Positions 51,196-63,898 are shown, numbered from the stretch's first letter. The stretch: 64,000 nt of DNA from Leclercia adecarboxylata (GCA_002360945.1 DERO01000003.1:202785-266784), one strand, 5' to 3'. Program-made: numbers and translations. Notes: a model not told the origin generated them from the sequence alone.

Positions 51196-51900
51196 TTATA
51201 ACGTGACGGGAAGAGCGGATCTCAGAGTCATATTATCGGCAGAAAGTTCAGCTTTATAAGCCAAAACCTCCACCCCCTGCTTTTGTGCCTCATTCAACAG
51301 TTGCGCGTACTTAGGGTCAATATGGCGGGCAGGTGAAAATCGTTCAATTGCGCTGTGCAATACCGCAAATAACAGCACCGCGCGCTTGCCCTCCGCCGCC
51401 ACACTAATCAACTCCCGGAGATGCTTCTGCCCTCGCAGCGTTACCGCATCCGGAAAGTAGCCGTTATCCCTTTCAGCTAACGTCACTGATTTCACTTCAA
51501 TATAGCACTCGGGTCGATCCTCTGCCTGCAACATAAAGTCGATTCTGCTGCTTTCCGCACCATATTTCACTTCACTTTTTAAGGTGTTGTAGCCGCACAG
51601 TTCAGGAATTAAATCCAGAGTAATCGCCTCTTTGACCAACTGGTTGGCCCGCAGCGTATTGACACAAATATATTCTCCGTCGGCGGTCTGGGTTATTTCC
51701 CAGGTATGGGGATATTTGCGTTTGATATTTTCGGAGGTGGAGTACCAGACGGTATCACCGGGCGTGGCGCAACCGGTCATCGCCCCGGTATTGGGGCAGT
51801 GCAGGGTCAGCGTTTCGCCTTCCGGCGTCACTACGTCGGCCAGAAAACGCTTGTAGCGCTGCACCAGCGTGGCGGGTTGCAGGGCAGGGGTAAACTGCAT
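51196..51900 (-). CDS. sfsA: sugar fermentation stimulation protein SfsA
   Basis: Nuclease-like protein linked to maltose gene expression in E. coli; its precise role is uncertain. The conserved block RIDFMLQ and [13 protein letters not shown] carries the PD-(D/E)XK-like residues. 234 residues, as in E. coli. Twelve bases after thpR, likely co-transcribed. Confidence 0.96.
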   Translation of the reverse strand: MQFTPALQPATLVQRYKRFLADVVTPEGETLTLHCPNTGAMTGCATPGDTVWYSTSENIKRKYPHTWEITQTADGEYICVNTLRANQLVKEAITLDLIPELCGYNTLKSEVKYGAESSRIDFMLQAEDRPECYIEVKSVTLAERDNGYFPDAVTLRGQKHLRELISVAAEGKRAVLLFAVLHSAIERFSPARHIDPKYAQLLNEAQKQGVEVLAYKAELSADNMTLRSALPVTL

Positions 51901-51912
51901 ACAGATTCCTTG

Positions 51913-52443
51913 TTATTCGGTCAACGTCCAGCGCTGAAGCGGCGTGTAGCGCGTGCGCCCGCCGGTAAAACGGCTCTCGTAGAGGACAAATTCATTCACC
52001 GGAAACGCCCACTGAAAACCCGGCGGCGGAATAGCCACCGCGTGGCTGGCGTCGCGCAGCAGGGTGATGTGCGGATGAAACGGCTGCGGGCTCTGATAAC
52101 AGCCGCTGCGTGCCGCCTGGGCCCGCAGCATATTGGCCAGCTGTAATAATCCCCGGGGCGGCTGGCGGGTGCCGAGCCAGACGACGCGGGAGCGCAGCCA
52201 CTGACCGGCATCGTCCAGCGTCAGGGTAAACCCCGGCTGGCGGATGCGACCGGCCATGGCCGCCAGCGCCTGACGTTTCTCCTCGCTGACATCGCCCAGA
52301 AACGCCAGCGTCAGATGCAGGTTTGCCCCGGCCACCGGACGGCCCGCTTCCGGGGCAAAGGAATCGGCGCGCCAGCGCACGATCTGGCGCTGGATCGGGG
52401 CCGGCATTTCAATGGCAAAAAACAGCCTTTTCGACTCAGACAT
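51913..52443 (-). CDS. thpR: RNA 2',3'-cyclic phosphodiesterase ThpR (LigT family)
   Basis: 2H phosphoesterase that opens or ligates 2',3'-cyclic RNA ends. Both HxT motifs are visible: HLTLAFLG and HPHITLLRD. The start at ATG 52443 (MSESKRLFFAIE) gives 176 residues, as in E. coli; the long open frame upstream overlaps hrpB in antisense and is not coding. Divergent from hrpB. Confidence 0.96.
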   Translation of the reverse strand: MSESKRLFFAIEMPAPIQRQIVRWRADSFAPEAGRPVAGANLHLTLAFLGDVSEEKRQALAAMAGRIRQPGFTLTLDDAGQWLRSRVVWLGTRQPPRGLLQLANMLRAQAARSGCYQSPQPFHPHITLLRDASHAVAIPPPGFQWAFPVNEFVLYESRFTGGRTRYTPLQRWTLTE

Positions 52444-52516
52444 ACGGGGCACTCGGTAATGAATTGTGGCGATGCTACAATGTACGCCGTCTAAAGTTAA
52501 CCCTCTGGAGCCATTC

Positions 52517-54946
52517 GTGTCCCTGTTGCCGGTCGCCTCTGTCCTTCCCGATCTTCTCCTCGCGTTACAACACGCCCCCCAGGTTCTGCTTACTGCGCCT
52601 ACCGGTGCGGGCAAGTCGACGTGGCTGCCGCTGCAGATCCTGGCCGAAGGGAAAATTAACGGCAAAATTATTCTGCTCGAACCGCGGCGGATCGCCGCCC
52701 GCAACGTGGCGCAGCGGCTGGCGGATCTGTTGGGTGAAAAACCGGGGGAAACGGTCGGCTACCGGATGCGCGCCGAAACCTGCGTGGGAGCTCATACCCG
52801 GCTGGAGGTGGTGACCGAGGGGATCCTCACCCGAATGCTGCAGCAGGATCCCGAGCTGACCGGCGTAGGGCTGGTGATCCTCGATGAGTTCCACGAGCGC
52901 AGCCTGCAGGCGGATCTGGCTCTGGCGCTGCTGCTGGATGTCCAGCAGGGGCTGCGCGAGGATCTTAAGCTGCTGATCATGTCCGCGACCCTGGATAATG
53001 ATCGGCTCCAGCGCCTGCTGCCTGACGCGCCCACCCTCGTCTCGGAGGGACGCACCTTTCCGGTGGAGCGGCGCTATCAGTCGCTCTCTACCCATCAGCG
53101 CTTCGACGAAGCGGTGGCGATTGCGACCGCCGAACTGCTGCGCCAGGAGTCCGGCTCGCTGCTGCTGTTTTTGCCCGGCGTGATTGAGATCCAGCGCGTG
53201 CAGGAGCAGCTCGTCCGCCGCGTGGCCGACGACGTGGTGCTCTGTCCCTTGTATGGCGCGCTGTCGCTGGCCGAACAGCGTAAGGCGATCCTGTCCGCAC
53301 CGGCGGGACAGCGCAAAGTGGTGCTGGCGACCAATATCGCCGAAACCAGTCTGACCATCGAAGGCATCCGGCTGGTGGTGGATTCAGCCCAGGAGCGGGT
53401 GGCGAATTTCGACCCTCGCACCGGCCTGACCCGCCTGCTGACCCAGCGCGTCAGCCAGGCCTCGATGACCCAGCGCGCCGGACGCGCCGGGCGTCTGGAG
53501 CCGGGCATCTGCCTGCACCTGACGCCGTTTGAGCAGGCCGAACGCGCGGCGGCCCAGGGCACGCCGGAGATCTTGCAAAGCGATCTCAGCGGCCTGCTGA
53601 TGGAGTTATTGCAGTGGGGCTGCCGGGATCCTGCTCAACTGAGCTGGCTGGATCTGCCGCCTGCGACTAACCTTGCTGCGGCCCGCCGTCTGTTAACCCA
53701 GCTCGGGGCGCTGGCGGGGGAACAACTCACCGCCTTCGGTCAGAAGATGGCGAAGCTCGGCAACGATCCGCGGCTGGCGGCGATGCTGGCCAGCGCCGCC
53801 GGGGAAGACGAAATTGCGACGGCGGCCAAACTGGCGGCTATCCTTGAACAGCCGCCGCGAGGCGGCAGCAGCGATCTGGCCCACGCCTTCTCCCGCAATC
53901 AGCCGGAGTGGCAGCAGCGCGCCCGGCAGTTAAGCTCGCGCCTCAACAGCCGCGGCGGGGCGCCGGACAGCGACCGCATACCCGTGCTGCTGGCAAAGGC
54001 GTTTCCCGACCGGATTGCCCGCCGCCGCGGGCTCGACGGGCGCTATCAGCTGGCGAACGGCATGGGGGCGATGCTGCAGAGCGACGACGCCATGACCCGC
54101 CACGAGTGGCTGATTGCTCCGCTGCTGTTGCAGGGCAGTCAGTCCCCGGATGCCCGCATCTTGTTGGGCTTAGCCGTGGATATCGACAACCTGATCGCGG
54201 TCTCGCCGGGCCTGGTAGAGCAATCGGACACCGTCGAATGGGATGAGGCTCAGGGCACGCTGAAGGCCTTTCGCCGGGCACAGATTGGCCGCCTGACGGT
54301 CAACGTTAAACCGCTGGCGAAACCGTCGGAAGAGGAGCTGCACCAGGCGATGCTTAACGGCATTCGCGATAAGGGGCTCAGCGTGCTGAACTGGACGCCG
54401 GAGGCGGAGCAGTACCGGATCCGCCTGCACTGCGCTGCGCAGTGGCTGCCGGAGTTTGACTGGCCAGCGGTGGATGACGCCTCGCTGCTGGCATCGCTCG
54501 AGACGTGGCTCCTGCCGCAAATGCAGGGTGTGCACTCGCTTCGCGCCCTGAAATCGCTGGATGTGAAGGCGGCGTTACAGAACTTAACCGACTGGTCGTT
54601 ACGTCAACGTCTGGATACTGAGCTTCCGGGGCATTACACTGTGCCGACCGGCAGCCGGATAGCCATTCGTTATCATGAGGATAATCCTCCTGCGCTGGCG
54701 GTACGGATGCAGGAGATGTTTGGCGAGGCGACCACGCCTGCCATAGCCCAGGGGCGTGTGCCGCTGGTGCTGGAGCTGTTATCACCGGCTCAGCGCCCGC
54801 TGCAGATCACCCGCGATCTGGGTGCCTTCTGGGCCGGAAGCTACCGCGAGGTGCAAAAAGAGATGAAGGGGCGCTATCCCAAACATGTCTGGCCGGACGA
54901 TCCGGCGAATACCGCGCCCACCCGGCGGACTAAAAAGTATTCATGA
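52517..54946 (+). CDS. hrpB: DExH-box ATP-dependent helicase HrpB
   Basis: Putative RNA helicase of the DEAH/RHA group; its biological substrate is uncertain. Walker A APTGAGKS, DEFHE in place of DEAH, SAT and TQRAGRAGR are in order, and the C-terminus PKHVWPDDPANTAPTRRTKK is strongly conserved. GTG 52517, with TGGAG six bases upstream, gives 809 residues as in E. coli; an ATG at 52466 would add residues overlapping the thpR promoter. Confidence 0.96.
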   Translation: MSLLPVASVLPDLLLALQHAPQVLLTAPTGAGKSTWLPLQILAEGKINGKIILLEPRRIAARNVAQRLADLLGEKPGETVGYRMRAETCVGAHTRLEVVTEGILTRMLQQDPELTGVGLVILDEFHERSLQADLALALLLDVQQGLREDLKLLIMSATLDNDRLQRLLPDAPTLVSEGRTFPVERRYQSLSTHQRFDEAVAIATAELLRQESGSLLLFLPGVIEIQRVQEQLVRRVADDVVLCPLYGALSLAEQRKAILSAPAGQRKVVLATNIAETSLTIEGIRLVVDSAQERVANFDPRTGLTRLLTQRVSQASMTQRAGRAGRLEPGICLHLTPFEQAERAAAQGTPEILQSDLSGLLMELLQWGCRDPAQLSWLDLPPATNLAAARRLLTQLGALAGEQLTAFGQKMAKLGNDPRLAAMLASAAGEDEIATAAKLAAILEQPPRGGSSDLAHAFSRNQPEWQQRARQLSSRLNSRGGAPDSDRIPVLLAKAFPDRIARRRGLDGRYQLANGMGAMLQSDDAMTRHEWLIAPLLLQGSQSPDARILLGLAVDIDNLIAVSPGLVEQSDTVEWDEAQGTLKAFRRAQIGRLTVNVKPLAKPSEEELHQAMLNGIRDKGLSVLNWTPEAEQYRIRLHCAAQWLPEFDWPAVDDASLLASLETWLLPQMQGVHSLRALKSLDVKAALQNLTDWSLRQRLDTELPGHYTVPTGSRIAIRYHEDNPPALAVRMQEMFGEATTPAIAQGRVPLVLELLSPAQRPLQITRDLGAFWAGSYREVQKEMKGRYPKHVWPDDPANTAPTRRTKKYS

Positions 54947-54953
54947 TGGTCAT

Positions 54954-55040
54954 TGTAGGCCGGGTAAGCGTAGCGCCACCCGGCAATGGGGACCGAGCGG
55001 CCTGATGCCCTCACCCCGACCCTCTCCCACGGGGAGAGGG
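54954..55040. repeat. composite REP-type repeat after hrpB
   Basis: REP palindrome GTAGGCCGGGTAAGCGTAGC followed by GCCACCCGGCA (54954-54985), then the second unit GATGCCCTCACCCCGA and CCCTCTCCCACGGGGAGAGG (54994-55040). Confidence 0.9.
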
Positions 55041-55053
55041 AGCAAACACTAAA

Positions 55054-55074
55054 GACGTTTATTACATAAACGTC
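55054..55074 (+). terminator. hairpin terminator between hrpB and mrcB
   Basis: GACGTTTAT, loop TAC, ATAAACGTC, then TTGCTATTTATTTTG. It occupies the same place in the repeat composite (after CAAACACTAAA) as the hairpins at 37850 and 41077, but with different stem sequence. Confidence 0.65.
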
Positions 55075-55165
55075 TTGCTATTTATTTTGAGAGATTTCTT
55101 CTTCCTCCATCAGGGGGAAGAACTGAGAATCGGGCCTTTGCGCCTGATAGTTGCGGAGAGAGAGC

Positions 55166-57694
<2,529 letters not shown>

Positions 57695-57702
57695 TACGAT
57701 TT

Positions 57703-57722
57703 CCCTCTCCTGCGGGAGAGGG
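57703..57722 (+). terminator. palindrome after mrcB
   Basis: CCCTCTCCTGCGGGAGAGGG, eight bases after the mrcB stop, followed by ACTTTTC. Resembles the CCCTCTCCC unit of the composite repeats without their flanks, so may be a minimal copy used as a terminator. Confidence 0.6.
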
Positions 57723-57871
57723 ACTTTTCACCTCGATTCAACATCCCTCCAACAGTAAAAACCCCGTTTATTAACCCTTCATTTTCCGTTGTTTATTTCT
57801 TATACCCTCAATTCCTGTAGGGGCGCATATCACTTGCTATGCCGTGAATGTTTCGCATAATATGCTGCGGT

Positions 57872-57890
57872 CATAATAATAATTCTCGTT
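57872..57890 (+). promoter_or_regulatory. putative Fur box upstream of fhuA
   Basis: CATAATAATAATTCTCGTT agrees with about 12 of 19 bases of the Fur consensus, strongest in the left NATAAT repeats, and lies 37 bases before the fhuA start. fhuA is iron-repressed by Fur in E. coli. Confidence 0.5.
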
Positions 57891-57926
57891 TACGTTATCA
57901 TTCACGCTTTCATCAGAGACATACCA

Positions 57927-60176
57927 ATGGCGCATTCAAAAACTGCTCAGCCAATGCAATCTTCGCTGCGTAAAATCGCAGTCGTTGTAGCCACAGCGGT
58001 TAGCGGCATGTCTGCTTACGCTCAGGCTGCTGACACTCCTAAAAAAGAAGAAACCATCACCGTAACCGCAGCGCCTGCTCCACAGGAGAGCGCCTGGGGG
58101 CCGGCTGCGACCATTGCGGCACGCCAGTCCGCCACCGGAACCAAGACCGATACCTCCATCGAGAAGGTACCGCAGTCGATTTCCGTGGTAACCGCGGAAG
58201 AGATGGCGCTGCACCAGCCACGCTCGGTGAAAGAAGCGTTGAGCTACACGCCAGGGGTGGCAGTCGGCACGCGCGGCGCGTCTAATACATACGACTACCT
58301 GATTATTCGTGGTTTTGCTGCCGATGGCCAAAGCCAGAACAACTACCTCGACGGCATGAAGATGCAGGGCAACTTCTATAACGACGCGGTAATTGACCCT
58401 TATATGATCGAGCGCGCGGAAGTCATGCGCGGGCCGACCTCGGTTCTGTACGGCAAAAGCAGCCCGGGTGGCCTGCTGAACATGGTCAGCAAACGTCCGC
58501 TGACAGAACCGCTGAAAGAGGTTCAGTTCAAGGTCGGGACGGACAGCCTGTTCCAGACCGGGTTTGACTTCAGCGATGCGCTGGATGATGACGGCGTCTA
58601 CTCTTATCGCCTGACGGGCCTGGCGCGTTCCAATAACGCCCAGCAGGAGCGCGCGGAAGAGCAGCGTTATACCATTGCGCCGTCTTTCTCCTGGCGTCCG
58701 GATGATAAAACCAACTTTACCTTCCTCTCCTATTTCCAGAACGAACCTGAGACCGGTTACTACGGCTGGCTGCCGAAAGAGGGCACGGTTGATCCGCTGC
58801 CTAACGGCGATCGTCTGTCGACCGACTTCAACGAAGGCGCGAAAAACAATACCTATTCCCGTAACCAGAAAATGGTCGGGTATAGCTTCGATCACGAGTT
58901 TAACGACACCTTCACCGTGCGTCAGAACCTGCGTTTTGCTGAGAACAAAACCTCGCAGAACAGCGTCTATGGTTACGGCGTCTGCTCCGATGCGGCGAAC
59001 AGTGGCAACGCCCTGTGTAACGCGTTATCCCCTGCGGACAAAGGCCATTACCTGGCGCGTAAATACGTGGTTGACCATGAGAAGCTGCAAAACTTCACCG
59101 TCGATACCCAGTTGCAGAGCAAATTTGCCACCGGCGAGGTTGATCATATCCTGCTGACCGGCGTTGACTTTATGCGCATGCGTAACGACATCAACTCCTG
59201 GTTCGGCTATGACGGTTCCGTCCCGCTGCTGGATCTCTACAACCCGGTATATACCGATTTCGATTTCAACTCGAAAAATCCGGCGAACTCCGGCCCGTAT
59301 CAGATCCTGAACAAACAGCAGCAGACCGGTCTCTACGTCCAGGATCAGGCGCAGTGGGATAAAGTGCTGGTCACCCTGGGCGGCCGTTACGACTGGGCCG
59401 ATCAGGATTCCATTAACCGCGTTGCCGGTACCACTGCATCACGTGATGACAATCAGTTCACGTGGCGTGGCGGGGTTAACTACCTGTTCGATAATGGCGT
59501 CACCCCTTACTTCAGTTACAGCGAATCCTTCGAGCCGTCTTCCCAGTCTGACGCACAAGGCAAGCCGTTTGCCCCGTCCAAAGGCAAGCAGTACGAAGTG
59601 GGCGTGAAGTATGTTCCGAGCGATCGTCCGATCGTCCTGACCGGGGCGCTGTATCAGCTGACCAAAACCAACAACCTGATGGCCGATCCTGCGGGCTCGT
59701 TCTTCTCGGTTGAAGGCGGCGAGATCCGCGCCCGTGGCGTGGAAATCGAAGCTAAAGCGGCACTGTCTGCCAGCGTTAACGTAGTGGGTTCTTATACTTA
59801 CACCGACGTAGAGTACACCACCGACACCACCTACAAAGGCAACACCCCGGCGCAGGTGCCGGAGCACATGGCCTCCCTGTGGGGTGACTACACCTTCTAT
59901 GATGGCGCACTCTCTGGCCTGACGCTGGGTACCGGCGGTCGCTTCTCCAGCTCCAGCTATGGCGATCCGGCGAACTCCTTCAAGGTGGGTAGCTATGCGG
60001 TGATGGATGCCCTGGTCCGTTACGATCTGGCGCGTGTTGGCCTGGCGGGCTCGAACGTGGCGCTGCACGTGAACAACCTGCTGGATCGTGAATACGTCGC
60101 CAGCTGCTTCAACACCTATGGCTGCTTCTGGGGTGCAGAACGCCAGGTTGTTGCGACCGCGACCTTCCGCTTCTAA
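57927..60176 (+). CDS. fhuA: ferrichrome outer-membrane transporter/phage receptor FhuA
   Basis: TonB-dependent 22-strand barrel for ferrichrome; receptor of T1, T5 and phi80 and target of colicin M and microcin J25 in E. coli. Signal peptide ends near YAQAA, the TonB box is in EETITVTAAP, then plug (QSISVVTAEEM, LYGKSSPGGLLNMVSKRP) and barrel ending ATFRF. 749 residues, against 747. The surface-loop segment after VYGYGVCSD differs (AANSGNALCNALSPADKG), as expected for phage-exposed loops. Confidence 0.98.
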   Translation: MAHSKTAQPMQSSLRKIAVVVATAVSGMSAYAQAADTPKKEETITVTAAPAPQESAWGPAATIAARQSATGTKTDTSIEKVPQSISVVTAEEMALHQPRSVKEALSYTPGVAVGTRGASNTYDYLIIRGFAADGQSQNNYLDGMKMQGNFYNDAVIDPYMIERAEVMRGPTSVLYGKSSPGGLLNMVSKRPLTEPLKEVQFKVGTDSLFQTGFDFSDALDDDGVYSYRLTGLARSNNAQQERAEEQRYTIAPSFSWRPDDKTNFTFLSYFQNEPETGYYGWLPKEGTVDPLPNGDRLSTDFNEGAKNNTYSRNQKMVGYSFDHEFNDTFTVRQNLRFAENKTSQNSVYGYGVCSDAANSGNALCNALSPADKGHYLARKYVVDHEKLQNFTVDTQLQSKFATGEVDHILLTGVDFMRMRNDINSWFGYDGSVPLLDLYNPVYTDFDFNSKNPANSGPYQILNKQQQTGLYVQDQAQWDKVLVTLGGRYDWADQDSINRVAGTTASRDDNQFTWRGGVNYLFDNGVTPYFSYSESFEPSSQSDAQGKPFAPSKGKQYEVGVKYVPSDRPIVLTGALYQLTKTNNLMADPAGSFFSVEGGEIRARGVEIEAKAALSASVNVVGSYTYTDVEYTTDTTYKGNTPAQVPEHMASLWGDYTFYDGALSGLTLGTGGRFSSSSYGDPANSFKVGSYAVMDALVRYDLARVGLAGSNVALHVNNLLDREYVASCFNTYGCFWGAERQVVATATFRF

Positions 60177-60187
60177 TCGTTAAACTT

Positions 60188-60215
60188 GGGCACGTTTTTC
60201 GTGCCCTTTTCTTTA
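60188..60215 (+). terminator. attenuator-like hairpin between fhuA and fhuC
   Basis: GGGCACG, loop TTTTT, CGTGCCC, then TTTTCTTTA. It would lower transcription of fhuCDB relative to fhuA, suiting the need for more receptor. Confidence 0.75.
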
Positions 60216-60230
60216 CTTAAGTTGGCTAAC

Positions 60231-61028
60231 ATGCAGGAAAACAACCCGCAGTCTGATACCACTTTTGCGCTCGACGGCGTCTCCTTTCGCGTCCCCGGAC
60301 GCACGCTGCTGCATCCGCTTTCGCTGACCTTTCCCGCAGGCCAGGTGACCGGCCTGATCGGCCATAACGGCTCCGGCAAATCCACCTTACTGAAAATGCT
60401 TGGCCGCCATCAGCCGCCGTCCGAGGGCGATATTCTGCTCGACGGCCAGCCGCTGGCGAGCTGGAACAGCAAGGCTTTTGCCCGCAAGGTGGCCTATCTG
60501 CCGCAGCAGCTGCCGCAGGCGGAAGGCATGACCGTCCGCGAGCTGGTGGCGATTGGCCGTTATCCCTGGCATGGCGCATTGGGCCGCTTCGGCATGGCCG
60601 ACCGCGAGAAAGTGGAGGAGGCGATTGCGCTGGTGGGTTTAAAGCCGCTGGCCCATCGTCTGGTGGATAGCCTGTCCGGCGGCGAGCGCCAGCGGGCGTG
60701 GATCGCCATGCTGGTGGCGCAGGACAGCCGGTGTTTACTACTGGATGAACCCACCTCGGCGCTGGACATTGCCCATCAGGTGGACGTGCTGGCGCTGGTG
60801 CATCGCTTAAGCCAGCAGCGCGGTCTGACGGTGATTGCGGTGCTGCACGATATCAACATGGCGGCACGTTACTGCGACTATCTGGTGGCGTTGCGCGGCG
60901 GGGAGATGATTGCCCGGGGCACGCCTGCCGAGCTGATGCGCAGTGAAACGCTGGAACACATCTACGGAATTCCAATGGGTATTCTGCCGCATCCTGCGGG
61001 AGCGGCACCGGTGAGCTTTGTCTATTGA
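60231..61028 (+). CDS. fhuC: ferric hydroxamate ABC transporter ATPase FhuC
   Basis: ATPase energising FhuB. Walker A GHNGSGKST, signature LSGGERQR, Walker B LLLDEP and switch His in VLHDINMA. The start at 60231 (MQENNPQSDTTF) gives 265 residues, as in E. coli; 15 codons upstream overlap the hairpin and are not homologous. Its stop overlaps the fhuD start (TGATG). Confidence 0.97.
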   Translation: MQENNPQSDTTFALDGVSFRVPGRTLLHPLSLTFPAGQVTGLIGHNGSGKSTLLKMLGRHQPPSEGDILLDGQPLASWNSKAFARKVAYLPQQLPQAEGMTVRELVAIGRYPWHGALGRFGMADREKVEEAIALVGLKPLAHRLVDSLSGGERQRAWIAMLVAQDSRCLLLDEPTSALDIAHQVDVLALVHRLSQQRGLTVIAVLHDINMAARYCDYLVALRGGEMIARGTPAELMRSETLEHIYGIPMGILPHPAGAAPVSFVY

Positions 61029-61915
61029 TGCCTGATTTAATGATTAGCCGTCGTCGGCTGTTGACGGCCATGGCCCTCTCGCCGCTGCTGTGGAAAATGG
61101 GCACGGCACATGCCGCCGCCGTCGATCCCCATCGCATTGTGGCCCTTGAGTGGCTGCCGGTCGAGCTGCTGCTGGCGCTCGGCGTGACTCCCTACGGCGT
61201 AGCCGACATTCCCAACTACAGCCTGTGGGTGAACGAGCCGCGTTTGCCGGAGTCGGTGATCGACATTGGCCTGCGTACCGAGCCCAACCTCGAACTGCTC
61301 ACCCAGATGAAGCCCTCGTACCTGGTCTGGTCGGCCGGATATGGTCCGTCGGAAGAGAAGCTGGCGCGCATTGCGCCGGGGCGCGGGTTCGCCTTTAGCG
61401 ACGGCAAAAAGCCGCTGACCAACGCCCGCAAATCCTTATCCGAGATGGCGCAGCTGCTGAATATGGAAGCGGCGGCCCGCACGCATCTCGACCATTTCGA
61501 CAGCGTGATCGATAGCTACAAACCGCGCTTTGCCGGGCGCGGCGATCGTCCGCTACTGATGGTGACCCTGCTCGATGCCCGCCATATGCTGGTGTTTGGC
61601 AATAACTGCCTGTTCCAGGAAGTGCTGGATCGCTACGGGATTAAAAATGCCTGGGAAGGGGAGATGACCTTCTGGGGCAGTACCGCCGTCGGCATCGACC
61701 GTCTGGCCATGTTCCGCGATGTGGACGTGCTGTGCTTCGATCACGGCAACGAGCGCGAGATGCAGACCTTAATGGCGACGCCGCTGTGGCAGGCGATGCC
61801 CTTTGTCCGCCAGCAGCGCGTCAAACGCGTCCCGGCGGTGTGGTTCTACGGCGCGACGCTGTCGGCCATGCACTTTGCCCGCGTGCTGGACAGCGCGCTG
61901 GGAGGCCAGGCATGA
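61028..61915 (+). CDS. fhuD: ferric hydroxamate periplasmic binding protein FhuD
   Basis: Captures ferrichrome-type siderophores and delivers them to FhuB. Tat-type leader SRRRLLTAMALSPLL is followed by the class III binding fold, with ALEWLPVELLLALG and GLRTEPNLELL. 295 residues. ATG 61028 overlaps the fhuC stop; the TTG three bases earlier (61025) is also in frame but less likely. Confidence 0.96.
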   Translation: MPDLMISRRRLLTAMALSPLLWKMGTAHAAAVDPHRIVALEWLPVELLLALGVTPYGVADIPNYSLWVNEPRLPESVIDIGLRTEPNLELLTQMKPSYLVWSAGYGPSEEKLARIAPGRGFAFSDGKKPLTNARKSLSEMAQLLNMEAAARTHLDHFDSVIDSYKPRFAGRGDRPLLMVTLLDARHMLVFGNNCLFQEVLDRYGIKNAWEGEMTFWGSTAVGIDRLAMFRDVDVLCFDHGNEREMQTLMATPLWQAMPFVRQQRVKRVPAVWFYGATLSAMHFARVLDSALGGQA

Positions 61916-63894
61916 GGTCACGGACAGGCTTTTTCCCGGCGCTGCTGATGGCGCTACTGCTGGTCGTTGCGCTGGGCTTAACCTGGTGGAACCTGGGCAT
62001 AGCGCTGCCGCGCAGCCAGTGGGGCAGCGCGCTGGTCGCCCCGGATATCGACAATATTCAACAGATGCTGTTCCACTACAGCCTGCTGCCGCGGCTGGCG
62101 ATCTCGCTGCTGGTGGGGGCCGGGTTGGGGTTGGTGGGCGTGCTGTTCCAGCAGGTGCTGCGTAACCCGCTGGCGGAACCGACTACCCTGGGGGTGGCCA
62201 CCGGTGCCCAACTGGGGATGACCATCATCACCCTGTGGGCGCTGCCGGGCGCGCTGGCCCCGCAGTTTGCTGCGCTGGTGGGTGCCTGCGTGGTGGGGGC
62301 GATTGTCTTTGGCGTGGCCTGGGGCAAACGCCTCTCGCCGGTAACGCTGATCCTCGCCGGGCTGGTGGTGAGCCTCTACTGCGGGGCGGTTAACCAGCTG
62401 TTAGTGATTTTCCATCATGACCAGCTGCAGAGCATGTTCCTCTGGAGCACCGGGACGCTGACGCAAACCGACTGGTGCATCGTCCAGCGCCTGTGGCCGC
62501 AACTGCTCGGTGGCGTGCTGCTGACCCTGCTGCTGCTGCGTCCCCTGACCCTGATGGGACTGGACGATGGCGTGGCACGTAACCTCGGCCTGGCGCTGTC
62601 GCTGGCCCGTCTGGCTGCGCTGACCCTGGCGATTGTCATCAGCGCCCTGCTGGTGAACGCGGTGGGCATCATCGGGTTTATCGGCCTGTTCGCGCCGCTG
62701 CTGGCAAAAATGCTCGGCGCGCGGCGCTTGCTCTCCCGCCTGATCCTCGCCCCGCTGATTGGCGCGTTGATTCTCTGGCTCTCTGACCAGGTGATCCTCT
62801 GGCTGACGCGGGTGTGGATGGAGGTCTCCACCGGGTCGGTGACGGCGCTGATTGGCGCGCCGCTGCTGCTCTGGCTGCTACCGCGCCTGCGCAGCATGAG
62901 CGCCCCGGCGATGAACGCCGGAGATAAAGTGCAGGCGGAGCGTCAGCACGTATTGTGGTTTGCCCTGGCGGGCGGCGCAGTGCTGCTGCTGGCGGTGATT
63001 GCCGCAATGGCGTTTGGCCGTGACGCAGAGGGCTGGCACTGGGCGAGCGGGGCGATGCTCGATGAGCTGCTGCCGTGGCGCGCGCCGCGTATTTTCGCCG
63101 CGCTGATTGCCGGGGTGATGCTGGCGGTCGCCGGATGCATTATCCAACGGCTGACCGGTAACCCGATGGCGAGCCCGGAAGTGCTGGGGATCAGCTCCGG
63201 CGCGGCCTTCGGCGTGGTGGTGATGCTCTTCTTTGTGCCGGGTAACGCCTTCGGCTGGCTGATGCCGGCAGGCAGTATCGGTGCGGCAGTGACGCTGCTG
63301 ATCATCATGATTGCTGCCGGACGGGGTGGTTTCTCGCCGCACCGGATGTTGCTGGCGGGGATGGCGCTGAGCACCGCCTTCACCATGCTGCTGATGATGC
63401 TGCAGGCCAGCGGCGATCCGCGTATGGCGCAGATCCTGACCTGGATTGCCGGTTCGACCTATAACGCCACCAACGAACAGGTGGTAAGCACCGGGCTGGC
63501 GATGATCGTGCTGCTGGCGCTGGTGCCGCTGTGCCGTCGCTGGCTGACGGTACTGCCGCTGGGAGGCGACACGGCGCGTTCAGTAGGGATGGCACTGAGC
63601 GCCTCGCGCATCGGCCTGCTGCTGCTGGCGGCGTCGCTGACGGCTACCGCTACGCTGACCATCGGGCCGCTGAGCTTTATCGGGCTGATGGCGCCGCACA
63701 TCGCGCGGATGATGGGCTTCCGTCGGACGATGCCGCACATGGTGATGTCGGCATTAACGGGAGGGATCCTGCTGGTGTTCGCCGACTGGTGCGGACGGAT
63801 GGTGCTGTTCCCGTATCAGATCCCGGCGGGGCTGCTCTCTACCTTTATCGGGGCGCCGTACTTTATCTATCTGCTGCGGAAACAGAGCCGGTAA
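61912..63894 (+). CDS. fhuB: ferric hydroxamate ABC permease FhuB
   Basis: Inner-membrane permease in which two FecCD domains are fused, so one chain makes the whole channel (about 20 helices). Each half carries the coupling region: NPLAEPTTLGVATGAQLG and NPMASPEVLGISSGAAFG. 660 residues, as in E. coli. ATG 61912 overlaps the fhuD stop by four bases; a longer frame from 61732 lies inside fhuD. Confidence 0.98.
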   Translation: MRSRTGFFPALLMALLLVVALGLTWWNLGIALPRSQWGSALVAPDIDNIQQMLFHYSLLPRLAISLLVGAGLGLVGVLFQQVLRNPLAEPTTLGVATGAQLGMTIITLWALPGALAPQFAALVGACVVGAIVFGVAWGKRLSPVTLILAGLVVSLYCGAVNQLLVIFHHDQLQSMFLWSTGTLTQTDWCIVQRLWPQLLGGVLLTLLLLRPLTLMGLDDGVARNLGLALSLARLAALTLAIVISALLVNAVGIIGFIGLFAPLLAKMLGARRLLSRLILAPLIGALILWLSDQVILWLTRVWMEVSTGSVTALIGAPLLLWLLPRLRSMSAPAMNAGDKVQAERQHVLWFALAGGAVLLLAVIAAMAFGRDAEGWHWASGAMLDELLPWRAPRIFAALIAGVMLAVAGCIIQRLTGNPMASPEVLGISSGAAFGVVVMLFFVPGNAFGWLMPAGSIGAAVTLLIIMIAAGRGGFSPHRMLLAGMALSTAFTMLLMMLQASGDPRMAQILTWIAGSTYNATNEQVVSTGLAMIVLLALVPLCRRWLTVLPLGGDTARSVGMALSASRIGLLLLAASLTATATLTIGPLSFIGLMAPHIARMMGFRRTMPHMVMSALTGGILLVFADWCGRMVLFPYQIPAGLLSTFIGAPYFIYLLRKQSR

Positions 63895-63898
63895 AAAA

